Below are positions 45,497 through 54,004 of a DNA stretch of 64,000 nt, piece by piece. The DNA is from Gemmatimonas sp. Its GTDB lineage: Bacteria > Gemmatimonadota > Gemmatimonadetes > Gemmatimonadales > Gemmatimonadaceae. Location of the stretch: positions 434,001-498,000 of the forward strand of contig NZ_JAPZSK010000004.1 in assembly GCF_027531815.1 (NCBI RefSeq). Reading direction: 5' to 3'. A program made the position numbers and the translations under genes. Numbering within the stretch: the first letter of the stretch is position 1; every line of letters starts with the position of its first letter. Below the pieces are notes generated by a model, which ran no database searches, was not told the origin of the DNA, and was given only the letters and a program-made list of their open reading frames with translations.

Positions 45497-46240
45497 ATGC
45501 ACCAGGGGCTGCCGCACCCGTGGCCGAGGGAGGACTGGAGCGACTGCGCCGCCGATCAGGTCGTGGTGCTGCTCGCTCGCCCGTCTGCGGTGGACATCAG
45601 CACCGACGATCTGCTGTCGGTGCTCAGCGCCGACGAACAGCATCGCGTGGCGCGCCTGCGCCGCCCGGAGGATCGGCGTCGCTCGGCCCTCGGCAGCGCG
45701 CTGAGTCGGTCGCTGCTCGGGCAATGGATTGACCTGCCGCCCACGGCGGTTCCACTCGCGCGGACCCGGGAGGGCAAGCCCATCCTGACCCCGGCCGCCG
45801 CATCCTCCGGTCCCTGGTTCAATGTCTCGCACTCCGAGGACGTCGTGCTGGTGGCCTTCTCGCGCTTCGGACGCGTTGGCGTGGATGTCGAGGAACCCCA
45901 GCCACTCGATGACCTGTTGTCGGTGGCCGCCACGGCGTTCGTGGCGGCGGAGGTTGAACAGGTGCGGGCGGCGACCGGGGAGGAGCAACTTGCCTGCTTC
46001 TATCGCCTGTGGACGCGCAAGGAAGCGATCGCCAAGGCGCTCGGGATCGGACTCGTGGGGCTCGACCGCATTTGCTGCGACGGCGCCGAGCATGAGCGCA
46101 ACGCGTTGCGATCGTTGACGATGGAGGGGGAGGAGGCCGCCGCGTGGTGCGTGCGCACCCTCCCCCTGCCGGGAACGCCGTTCCCGGCGGCCATTGCCTT
46201 CGAGGGGGGCGGCAGTGGTGTCGTGGTGGTCAGCCTCTGA
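45497..46240 (+). CDS. 4'-phosphopantetheinyl transferase, Sfp type
   Basis: 247 residues. Motifs of the Sfp/Gsp family: FNVSHSEDVVLVAFS, GVDVEE (Mg-binding Asp and Glu) and FYRLWTRKEAIAKALGIGL (WxxKEA with the third ligand). It activates carrier proteins by attaching CoA's phosphopantetheine arm to Ser. The only carrier protein in the window is the ACP at 19678, a natural candidate substrate (inference). The ATG at 45497 lies 2 bases after the MFS stop. Confidence 0.94.
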   Translation: MHQGLPHPWPREDWSDCAADQVVVLLARPSAVDISTDDLLSVLSADEQHRVARLRRPEDRRRSALGSALSRSLLGQWIDLPPTAVPLARTREGKPILTPAAASSGPWFNVSHSEDVVLVAFSRFGRVGVDVEEPQPLDDLLSVAATAFVAAEVEQVRAATGEEQLACFYRLWTRKEAIAKALGIGLVGLDRICCDGAEHERNALRSLTMEGEEAAAWCVRTLPLPGTPFPAAIAFEGGGSGVVVVSL

Positions 46241-46359
46241 TCCGAACGCGACGTTTATGGCGCTCGTCGCACGTTGGAGCAACGAGGCCCATTCGCAGGG
46301 TGGATGAACGGACGTCTACCCTGTAGTGTACCGGAGTCGTCTGATTTGCCCCTCCCTCC

Positions 46360-48417
46360 ATGCCCATGCGTGCCCTTCTTCGTGTGATTCGGTTTGCGCC
46401 GGCGACGCCACGTGCCATGCGTTCCCCCGCCGGTGGTCGCGGGTGGTCCAGCATCCTGCTGACCGCCGTCGCGGCCACGATCACCGCCTGCGGTGGTGAT
46501 CCGGCAGAGCCTGATGTGCCAGCCGTGGTTACCGTGACGGCGACCGGATCCACCTCCGTGACCTCGGGATCCACGGTCCAGCTCACTGCTGCCTATCGAG
46601 ACAGCAAGGGCCGGCCGGTCGCGAACCCGTCCATCACCTGGGGGTCTGCCGATGCCACCGTGGCCACGGTGTCAGCCACCGGGCTGGTGACCGGTGCCAG
46701 GGCCGGTACCGCCGCCATCACCGCCACGGTGTCGGGCACGACGGGTAGCCTGCCCATCACGGTCACCGCGGGTGTTGCGGCGAAGCTGTCGGTGGTCCGA
46801 CAGCCGGCCGGTGCCGCCCAGCGCACCCCGCTGCTCATCCAACCCGTCGTCGAGGTGCGGGATGCCGCCGACAACCTCGTGACGTCGAGCACCATCGCGG
46901 TATCGGTGACGACCAACATTGGGGGGGTCTCCGGGACCACGACCATTCCGGCGCAGCAGGGGGTGGCCCGCTTCACCGATCTCGCGCTGCAAGGCGTGGC
47001 AGGCTCGCGCACGCTGCTGTTCACCGCCGGCAATCTCATCACCGCGGCGTCCGACGGTATCGATCTCGCGCCTGGCCCCGTGTCGAGCATCGCACTGGCG
47101 AGCTCTGCTCTCCGTCTGCGCAGTGGCGTCCCGGCCGGCGCCAACGGCGTCGTGGCCCAGCTGCGCGATCAGGACGGTAACGCCGTGGCGCTGAGCGGGC
47201 GACGCGTGGTGGCTGCCGTCACGGGTGGCATTGGCAGTACCACCGTGAGCGGTACCACCGCCACGACCGATGCGCAGGGGCGGGCCGTCTTCAGTGCCCT
47301 CACGGTGACCGGTACGGCCGGTACCCGCTCGCTGGCCGTGACGGCGGATTCCATCACCACACCGGCCACGGCCACGGTGACACTGGGCGGCGGCGTCCCC
47401 ACCCGTGTGGTTATCGATCGCGATGTTCCCGCCACCATCGATGCCGGTATCGCGATGCAGCCGGCGCCGGTGGTTCGGCTCGTCGATGCGTTGAACAACT
47501 TCGCGGAAGAGCCCGGGGTGACGATACGCGTCACCAGCGACGGGGCGACGTTCGTTCGCGAGACCGCCGTTACCGACGCAGTGGGGCGCGCCACCTTCAC
47601 GGGGCTCACCTTTGCCACGGGGGCCGGGACGCGGACGCTGCGTTTTGCCGCCGACGGTCTCACTGCCGCGACCTCCCGCACGGTCGCCGTGGGGCCCATC
47701 GACACCACCACGCAGCCCATTCGTATCGTGACGGCGCGTTCGGAGGCCGACACGTCGGTGCGGGTGATCGAACTCGACAACACGACCTCCGCGCTCACAC
47801 CGTTTCTGCTGACGCGGGACCTGCAGGGACAGCCCACGAGCCCGGCCAGTGTGCGGTGGGTCTCGCGCGATCCCTCGGTGGCCACGGTGTCGGCGGATGG
47901 CCGCATTACCGGCGCCGGCGCCGGACGCACGTTCATCGTGGCCCAGGCCAGTCGAACCAGCAGCGTCGCCGATTCCCTGCTGGTCTTCGTACCGAAGAGC
48001 GGCACCGGTCCCATTCTCCGGGCCACCCTGCCAAGCTATCGCATCACCACCGACACGTTCTCGATCACCATCGAAATCGTACCGCGTGATGGGCGCCCGC
48101 TGACGGCGGCGGACTTCGAGGTGGCGTGGCCGGGCAATCGGGCCTTCCTCTTCTCACCGTTCAATGTGACCGGGTTCACGCTGCTGCGCCCCGGCATGTT
48201 CACCCAGCAGGTCGACCTTGCCCAGTCGTTGCGGGTGACCTGGGCCAGTACCACACCGGTGACCGGTCCCGTCCAGCTCATTCGTCTGCAGGCGCGGGTG
48301 AACCAGCGCAGTCAGGGCAACCAACTTGTTATCACGCTCAATCAGTTGCTGCGGGGTGACCTCACCGATGTCACGGCGGCCACCTCGATCTTCAATCCGT
48401 CGGTGATCATCCCATGA
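46360..48417 (+). CDS. Multi-Ig-domain lipoprotein with cohesin-like C-terminal domain
   Basis: 685 residues. A long N-terminal leader ends in the lipobox-like ITAC, giving a lipidated Cys near residue 45. A Big_2 domain (about 50-145: ITWGSADATVATVSATGLVT) is followed by three invasin-like Big_1/filamin-type repeats (about 150-450, each with VVxVRD / DAQGRAVFSxL patterns) and another Big_2 (SVRWVSRDPSVATVSADGRI). The C-terminal domain (about 548-685) has alternating strands and the spacing typical of cohesin modules (FSITIEIVPRDG, LTAADFEVAWPG, TGPVQLIRLQARV). It is coupled to the next gene by ATGA and begins an operon that ends with a dockerin protein. A cohesin role is inference from pattern and context. 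Confidence 0.82.
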   Translation: MPMRALLRVIRFAPATPRAMRSPAGGRGWSSILLTAVAATITACGGDPAEPDVPAVVTVTATGSTSVTSGSTVQLTAAYRDSKGRPVANPSITWGSADATVATVSATGLVTGARAGTAAITATVSGTTGSLPITVTAGVAAKLSVVRQPAGAAQRTPLLIQPVVEVRDAADNLVTSSTIAVSVTTNIGGVSGTTTIPAQQGVARFTDLALQGVAGSRTLLFTAGNLITAASDGIDLAPGPVSSIALASSALRLRSGVPAGANGVVAQLRDQDGNAVALSGRRVVAAVTGGIGSTTVSGTTATTDAQGRAVFSALTVTGTAGTRSLAVTADSITTPATATVTLGGGVPTRVVIDRDVPATIDAGIAMQPAPVVRLVDALNNFAEEPGVTIRVTSDGATFVRETAVTDAVGRATFTGLTFATGAGTRTLRFAADGLTAATSRTVAVGPIDTTTQPIRIVTARSEADTSVRVIELDNTTSALTPFLLTRDLQGQPTSPASVRWVSRDPSVATVSADGRITGAGAGRTFIVAQASRTSSVADSLLVFVPKSGTGPILRATLPSYRITTDTFSITIEIVPRDGRPLTAADFEVAWPGNRAFLFSPFNVTGFTLLRPGMFTQQVDLAQSLRVTWASTTPVTGPVQLIRLQARVNQRSQGNQLVITLNQLLRGDLTDVTAATSIFNPSVIIP

Positions 48418-48905
48418 TGTCCTCTGCCCTGGTTCCCCGCCTCGCGATCCTCGCCGTCGTGCTCACGGCCGGTGCCTGCCGCCGCACCGATCTCACCGAC
48501 GCCGTGGTGCCCGTGGCGGCCACGTCGCTATCGCTGCAGGCGCGCCCCATGAACGACAGCGTCTTCGTCGACGTTGTGCTGGGAGGCGCGGCGCCCCAGA
48601 CGCTTGGCAGCATCACCGGTGAAGTGGCGCACGCCGGCGACTGGACGTTCGTCCAATGCGAGGCGCAGCAAGCCGATGCGCTGCTGGCCTGCAAGGCGCA
48701 TGGCGCCACGGTACGCGTTGCGGCCGCCTGGGCCGCCGGTACCCACGCCGGGGCGCTGGTGCGGCTGGCGTTCGTGCGCGCCACACCCTCCGCCACGCCC
48801 ACCTTCATGCTGGCGGTGTCCGAAGCGCATGGGGCGCGTGGCATGGCCGTGCTGGACAGCGTCGAAGTCAAGCGACAGAGCGTCGTTGCCGGCGGTGCGC
48901 CGTGA
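48414..48905 (+). CDS. Small surface lipoprotein, possibly a single cohesin-like module
   Basis: 163 residues. Lipoprotein signal ending LTAGAC, so Cys22 is the likely lipidated residue. The mature part is one domain of about 115 residues with a beta-rich pattern resembling the C-terminal domain of the previous protein: VFVDVVLGGAAPQTLGS, GALVRLAFVRATPSATPTF and a final VLDSVEVKR. The two Cys in the domain (QCEAQQ, LLACKA) could form a disulphide. It is translated from an ATG overlapping the previous stop. I do not recognise a named family with certainty. Confidence 0.72.
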   Translation: MMSSALVPRLAILAVVLTAGACRRTDLTDAVVPVAATSLSLQARPMNDSVFVDVVLGGAAPQTLGSITGEVAHAGDWTFVQCEAQQADALLACKAHGATVRVAAAWAAGTHAGALVRLAFVRATPSATPTFMLAVSEAHGARGMAVLDSVEVKRQSVVAGGAP

Positions 48906-49306
48906 CACGTCCGGCCTTGTCGACCCTCCCCGGTCCAGCGCTCGCAACGGCCATGTGGCTCGTGGCCTGTCACGCCCGCCCCAGCGGCGCGCCGCTCCTC
49001 ACCAGCGTCACGCCCACCGCGGTCACGTTGACGGGCGGCGCCGTGGCGATGGTCACGGTGCGGGGCCGTGGCTTTGACTCACTCAACACCGTGCACTTCG
49101 GCCGCCTTCGCGTGCCGGGCGTGCCGCGCACCAACGACAGCACGATGCGATTTGCCGTTCCTGCCGACGATGCCTTCCTCCCCGGTCGCGGAGGCGCCCC
49201 GGTGCTGCCGCTGGCGTCGGGGACGTACGACCTTCGTGTCGAGAATGCGAGTGGCATCTCCAATGCGCTCGCGGTGACCGTGACCGCCGCCCAGGGGGCC
49301 CGATGA
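48902..49306 (+). CDS. Short IPT/TIG-domain lipoprotein
   Basis: 134 residues from GTG 48902, overlapping the previous stop (GTGA). The N-terminus contains MWLVACHA, a lipobox. The rest is a single IPT/TIG-like Ig fold: LLTSVTPTAVTLTGGAVAM, VRGRGFDSLNTVHFG, MRFAVPAD, LASGTYDLRVENASGISN. Such domains occur in surface proteins as spacers or binding modules. Overlap with neighbours at both ends makes it a true operon member. Confidence 0.8.
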   Translation: MTRPALSTLPGPALATAMWLVACHARPSGAPLLTSVTPTAVTLTGGAVAMVTVRGRGFDSLNTVHFGRLRVPGVPRTNDSTMRFAVPADDAFLPGRGGAPVLPLASGTYDLRVENASGISNALAVTVTAAQGAR

Positions 49307-51804
49307 TGAACGCCGCCGTGCAGCACTTGCCGCAGCCCGCTCGCCACCGGCTCGCACGAACGGTGCTGGCGCTCCTGGTCGCAACGGTCGCTGCGTCGCC
49401 CCTGGCGGCCCAGGAACGTGAAGGGGATGCCGAGCAGCGCCGGCTGGCGCTGCTCGAGCAGTGGGACAGCGCCACGCCGTTCAATGGCGGAGGCAACGGC
49501 GTCACGTTCACCAAGTGGTTGCAGGCCGTGGGGGGGATGCGCGCGTCGGTGCGTGCGTCCGTCACGGTGCCGCAGGCACAGCAGTGGACCAGCATCGGGC
49601 CGCGCGGCCTGTACGGCGACAATGGCTTCTTCGGGTCGCTCCCGCAGCTGGACGCCGGACGGGTATCGGCGCTGGCGTTCCACCCGACCGATCGCTTTAC
49701 CATGTACGTGGGGACGGCGGCGGGCGGTGTGTGGAAGAGCACGAACGAAGGATCCACCTGGGTCCCGCTCACCGATACGGAGTGCTCCCTGACGACCGGC
49801 TCCATCGCCATCGACCCGGTGAATCCTGACATCGTGTACGTGGGCACGGGTGAGGTATCTGAGGTGACGGCCGGGTGCGGGATGCTGCGCAGCACGAACG
49901 GCGGTGCCTCGTGGACGCTGTTCGGCACCGACGTCTTCACGCAAAATGCCGCCACGGCGTGGCCCATCTACGGCGTGGTGGTGGACCGTGCCAGCGCCGG
50001 CACCACCAGCGCCACGACGGTGGTGGCGGCCACCCTGCGCGGCATCATGCGCTCCACGAACTCCGGCCAGTCGTGGACAGTGGTCACACCCGCGCTCACC
50101 TTCAGCGACATCGTGCAGCATCCCACCGATGCCAACGTGATGTACGCGGCGCGCGTGGGCGTGGCCGGTAGCGCGTTTCCACCGGGGCTCTGGCGTTCGA
50201 GCGACCGCGGGGCCACGTGGGCCGCGGTGACCACGTTCCCGGTGGACTCGGTGCAACGCATGGAGATCGCCGTGTCGCGCGCTCGTCCCGGCAGCGTGTG
50301 GATGCTGGCCGGGCGACCGGACCAGCAACTCGGCGGCGTCTGGCGCTGGGATGACGCCACGTCGTCGCGCACGACGCTCGATGCCGTCGGGCCCCGATTG
50401 CCCGAACCGAATGGCCGACTCAACTTCGGCACCCAGAGCGGCTACAACCTCATGATCGCCGTGGATCACGCCGATGCCAATATCGTCTACATTGGCGGCG
50501 TGCGTGCGTACCGCAGCATCGACGGCGGGGCCACGTTCCGTGAGATGGCCGAGCGTATTCACGTCGACTGGCACGCCATCGCGGTCGATCCGAACAACCC
50601 GCAGCGTGTCTTGTCGGGGAACGATGGTGGCGTATTCCTCTCGCGCGATCGCGGCGCCTCCTGGAGCGCACTCAACGCCGGGCTTACCACCACGCTGCAT
50701 TACCCCGGCATGTCGCTGCACCCGACCGATCCGAGCGGGGTGCTGACCGGGCTGCAGGACAATGGCACGATCATCACGCGCAACGGCATGCTGCAATGGA
50801 ACGGCGTGTTCGGTGGCGACGGATCGTTCACCGCCATCGATCCCCAATCGCCTACCACGTACTACGTGTCGAGCCAGCGCGGCAACATCAACCGTGTGAA
50901 CGCCACGACCGGGCAGATCACCCGCGCGTCTATTGACACGCTCCAGGATCTCCGCCGCGCCTTCATCACGCCGTTCGTGCTCGACGTGACGCGGCCCACG
51001 CGCCTGTACTACGGCGGGTCGCGCGTGTTCCGTACCGACAACCAGGGCACCACCTGGGTACCCATCTCGCCCGACCTCACGCGCGGTACCGGGGTCATCA
51101 ACGCCATTGCCGTAGCACCGACGGATTCCAACGTGATCTACGTGGGGACCACCGACGGCAACGTGCGCGCTTCGCGCGACTACGGCATTACGTGGCTGGC
51201 GCCGCAAACCACGTTGCCCGCGCGCAGCATGACGGACTTCGCGGTGAAGCCCACTGATCCCAACACCGTGGTCCTCACCGTTGGCGGCTCGGGAAGTCCC
51301 CATGTGTACCTGTCCCGGGATGCGGGCGCCACATGGAACGACATCTCCGGCTCGCTCCCCGATGTCACCACGCAGGCGGTCGCCTGGGGCCCCGACAACC
51401 GGTTGTACGTGGGTAACATGTTCGGCGTGTACGAAAGCGCCAACGAAGGGCGGTCGTGGACGCGTCAACCGGGCATGCCCACCATTCGCATCACCGACCT
51501 GGTGTACAATGCCCGCACCAACCGGCTGGTGGCCGCCACCTACGGTCGCGGCATCTGGGCGTACGACTTCGCCACCGGGGCCGCGGTGCTGCGCGGCGAT
51601 GTCAACGGCGACAATCAGGTGGATGCAGCCGACGCCCTGCTCATCCAGCAGGCGCTGGCGGGGATTCAGCTGCCGGCCACCGTAACCCTCTTCCCCGCTG
51701 CCGACGCCAATTGCGACGGACGCATGCAGGTGCTGGACGCATTGCTCGTGCTCAGGCACGCGGTGGGTGAGAACACCGGGGCGTGCGTGGGGACACGACG
51801 CTGA
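49303..51804 (+). CDS. BNR/sortilin-type beta-propeller protein with C-terminal dockerin domain
   Basis: 833 residues, exported (signal ending ASPLAAQ). Repeats of VPS10/sortilin or GH74-type BNR blades run from about residue 90 to 760. They carry Asp-box-like SxDxGxTW motifs (KSTNEGSTWVPL, RSTNGGASWTLF, RSSDRGATWAAV, LSRDRGASWSAL). The last 65 residues (about 765-830, nt 51595-51780) form a type I dockerin: GDVNGDNQVDAADALLIQQ and DANCDGRMQVLDALLVLRH, two Ca-binding loops each followed by a helix. Dockerins bind cohesin domains. The operon's first proteins end in cohesin-like domains, so this could be docked on the cell surface. A xyloglucanase-like role is possible but unsupported by catalytic residues I can identify. 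Confidence 0.9.
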   Translation: MMNAAVQHLPQPARHRLARTVLALLVATVAASPLAAQEREGDAEQRRLALLEQWDSATPFNGGGNGVTFTKWLQAVGGMRASVRASVTVPQAQQWTSIGPRGLYGDNGFFGSLPQLDAGRVSALAFHPTDRFTMYVGTAAGGVWKSTNEGSTWVPLTDTECSLTTGSIAIDPVNPDIVYVGTGEVSEVTAGCGMLRSTNGGASWTLFGTDVFTQNAATAWPIYGVVVDRASAGTTSATTVVAATLRGIMRSTNSGQSWTVVTPALTFSDIVQHPTDANVMYAARVGVAGSAFPPGLWRSSDRGATWAAVTTFPVDSVQRMEIAVSRARPGSVWMLAGRPDQQLGGVWRWDDATSSRTTLDAVGPRLPEPNGRLNFGTQSGYNLMIAVDHADANIVYIGGVRAYRSIDGGATFREMAERIHVDWHAIAVDPNNPQRVLSGNDGGVFLSRDRGASWSALNAGLTTTLHYPGMSLHPTDPSGVLTGLQDNGTIITRNGMLQWNGVFGGDGSFTAIDPQSPTTYYVSSQRGNINRVNATTGQITRASIDTLQDLRRAFITPFVLDVTRPTRLYYGGSRVFRTDNQGTTWVPISPDLTRGTGVINAIAVAPTDSNVIYVGTTDGNVRASRDYGITWLAPQTTLPARSMTDFAVKPTDPNTVVLTVGGSGSPHVYLSRDAGATWNDISGSLPDVTTQAVAWGPDNRLYVGNMFGVYESANEGRSWTRQPGMPTIRITDLVYNARTNRLVAATYGRGIWAYDFATGAAVLRGDVNGDNQVDAADALLIQQALAGIQLPATVTLFPAADANCDGRMQVLDALLVLRHAVGENTGACVGTRR

Positions 51805-51812
51805 CCGGGCCG

Positions 51813-51836
51813 CCGCCTCGCCCCGCGGCGAGGCGG
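51813..51836. terminator. Hairpin between convergent genes
   Basis: A perfect 10-bp stem CCGCCTCGCC / GGCGAGGCGG with a CCGC loop, 8 bases after the dockerin-protein stop and 9 bases before the receptor stop. There is no T-tract, but the position and stability suggest it ends transcripts from both sides. Confidence 0.55.
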
Positions 51837-51844
51837 TGCGCTGT

Positions 51845-53953
51845 TCATGACCCCAGCGTGAGTCCCACGCGCAGCGTGCGCCCGGGTTGGGGGAGTCCGC
51901 ACTGATCAAAGGCGGCACGATCGCCCACATTGTCGATCGCCAGCAGCGCCGTGAGACGCTGCAGCAGGCCGCGGGTACGAAGGGCGAACGTGCGGGTGAT
52001 CGCGGCGTCGCCGATCGTCTGGGCCTTGAGCCTTACCTGTCGGCCCAGGTCGGGGTGCTGGCAGTACTGCGCGCCGATATGTCGGGCCATGACACTCCCG
52101 CGAACACCAAGGACGGTCGGTGAGGTCACCGCCAGCGACGCCCGCCGTTCCGGGTTGTGCTCGGCGCGACGTTCATTGTTCGCGTTCCCGGCGATCGTCC
52201 GGTCGTACACCCGGATGCGCTGCAGGGTGGCGTCGCCGCTGACCGTTGCCCCGCGCAGCGCGCGCGGTGTCCACGAGGCAAGCATCTCCACGCCCGCGCT
52301 GCGGATGGCGTCACGGTTCACGCGACGAAAGAGGCGATTCGGCAGCGTGATGCGCACCACGGCATCATCGAGGCGATGCTGGAAGCCCACGAGCTGGAAC
52401 TGCACGCCATGCTCGGCGAATCGGCCACCATCCAGGGTGAGACCGGTTTCCACCCCCAGCAGTCGCTCCGGACGAAGCAGCGGGTTGGGATCGAAGCGGT
52501 CGAGCGCCCCGCTGTACAGCTCACGCAAGGCGGCAAAACGCGCCCGTTCGCTGGCGGAGGCGTGCAGGCGGATACCGTCGTTCACGCGCAACGTCGTGCC
52601 CAGCCGCCAGCCGGTGCGCGCAAGACGCCCCAGGGAAGGGCGACCGCCGCTTTGTGGCGTGGTGGCCTCATCGTGAACCATGCCACCGCTTACCAGCAGG
52701 CGCTCGTGAACGGGGATGTCGAGTTCCGCGCCGATACTGCCGAGGCGCTGCTCGTAGCGCGTGGCGCGCGCGGTGGCGAGCTGGGCGTCGAGCGTTTCGT
52801 CGTACCTGACGCCGGTTTCCGTGACGGCGAGCCGCAGCTGCGCGTTCCGTGGCAGCGAGTGATTCGCCGCCAAGCGATACACATCACTCACTTCGTCGCC
52901 CAGCTCGCGCGTGCTCAACGTGCGGTAGCTGCGATTGGTGAAGCTTTCGATCTCGATGTCCTGCGCGCTTCGGCCGGCACTGGCCTGGACCGACCCGAAG
53001 CCGAACGGAGTACGCCGAAGACCGGTGCCCGCGGTGAACATGCCCAGCGTGCGGGCTTGCTGCGGGTACCGCCAGTACCGTGGCGACCGAATGTGCTGTT
53101 CGGGCGCGACCCCGCGTTCGGTGTCGTAGCCGGTTGCCGTGAAGCCGGCGAACGCGCCGCTCCGGTGGTCATAGCGCAGCGTGGCAAAGCCGTCGAGCTG
53201 GCGCTGATCGGTATTGGTGCGCAAGGCGGCGTTCCCGGGGCTCCCGGCGTCGGGTAGCCCCCCCGTGAGTCCATCTCCGCCGCCGAACGCGGGCAGGGCG
53301 AAGCCATCGCGCTGGCGGTGCGTCACGCCGCCGCGTACGCGCAGCGTGCCCCCGGGGACGGCGAAGGGGCGGGCCGCGTGTAGCGAGAGCACCCGTGAGG
53401 CATACTGGTCCACCCCCGTGCCGAGTTGCAGCGATGTGGTGTGCCGGGCGCTGCGGGTGAGCGGGCCGTTCAGGTCCATGCGAATCACGCCGCCCAGCGT
53501 ATTGGCGCCGCTCAGGAGTGAGGCGAGTCCGCGTACCACGACGATCTGCTCGACCCCCGTGGTGGGAATGAGCGACGGGTCGGTACGGGAGTCCCACCCC
53601 ACGGTAAGCGGCAACCCGTCGAGCAGCACGGCGGCCTGCCGGGAGTCGCTGCCGCGCACCCCGATTTCCATTTCGCCCCGTGAGTTCTGGCGGACCAGCA
53701 CGAAGGCCGTCTGGCGCAGCACATCGCCAATATGGGGGGCTGGCGCGAGTGGTACCGGGAGCGAATCGGGGCGAATGGTGACCACCGTGGCACCACCGGT
53801 CACCGACGGCGCGCGCGCGCCGCGTACGGTGATTGGCTCAATGCGGCGCGCGGTGGAGTCCTGCCGGTCCTGTTGTGCGGACAACGGTGCGGCGACTGCA
53901 ACACTGGTGATTGCCGCACCGGCGACAACGGCAAAGCGACGGAAAAAGGACAT
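51845..53953 (-). CDS. TonB-dependent outer-membrane receptor
   Basis: 702 residues with a signal peptide ending APLSAQ. The plug domain has ITVRGARAPSVTGG (TonB-box-like), DVLRQTAFVLVRQNSRGEME, IGVRGSDSRQAAVLLDGLPL and VEQIVVVRGLASLLSGANTLGGVIRM. The C-terminal barrel of about 550 residues ends RVGLTLGS, not in Phe. Size and plug match BtuB/CirA-like receptors, and the ligand is unknown. The gene lies 50 bases downstream of the AAA ATPase gene on the same strand, possibly cotranscribed. Confidence 0.92.
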   Translation of the reverse strand: MSFFRRFAVVAGAAITSVAVAAPLSAQQDRQDSTARRIEPITVRGARAPSVTGGATVVTIRPDSLPVPLAPAPHIGDVLRQTAFVLVRQNSRGEMEIGVRGSDSRQAAVLLDGLPLTVGWDSRTDPSLIPTTGVEQIVVVRGLASLLSGANTLGGVIRMDLNGPLTRSARHTTSLQLGTGVDQYASRVLSLHAARPFAVPGGTLRVRGGVTHRQRDGFALPAFGGGDGLTGGLPDAGSPGNAALRTNTDQRQLDGFATLRYDHRSGAFAGFTATGYDTERGVAPEQHIRSPRYWRYPQQARTLGMFTAGTGLRRTPFGFGSVQASAGRSAQDIEIESFTNRSYRTLSTRELGDEVSDVYRLAANHSLPRNAQLRLAVTETGVRYDETLDAQLATARATRYEQRLGSIGAELDIPVHERLLVSGGMVHDEATTPQSGGRPSLGRLARTGWRLGTTLRVNDGIRLHASASERARFAALRELYSGALDRFDPNPLLRPERLLGVETGLTLDGGRFAEHGVQFQLVGFQHRLDDAVVRITLPNRLFRRVNRDAIRSAGVEMLASWTPRALRGATVSGDATLQRIRVYDRTIAGNANNERRAEHNPERRASLAVTSPTVLGVRGSVMARHIGAQYCQHPDLGRQVRLKAQTIGDAAITRTFALRTRGLLQRLTALLAIDNVGDRAAFDQCGLPQPGRTLRVGLTLGS

Positions 53954-54004
53954 GCCGCATTCTGACGACCTGTCCCTTAACCGGAGATTAACCGCCGCCT
54001 GCGC

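Noticed and set aside
48970..51930. A 986-codon open frame on the minus strand, antisense to the dockerin protein and its neighbour
   Set aside because: Its protein is His/Arg/Gly-rich without any domain. It is a long open frame produced by high GC3 on the opposite strand, and the plus-strand gene has domains, a signal and operon overlaps.
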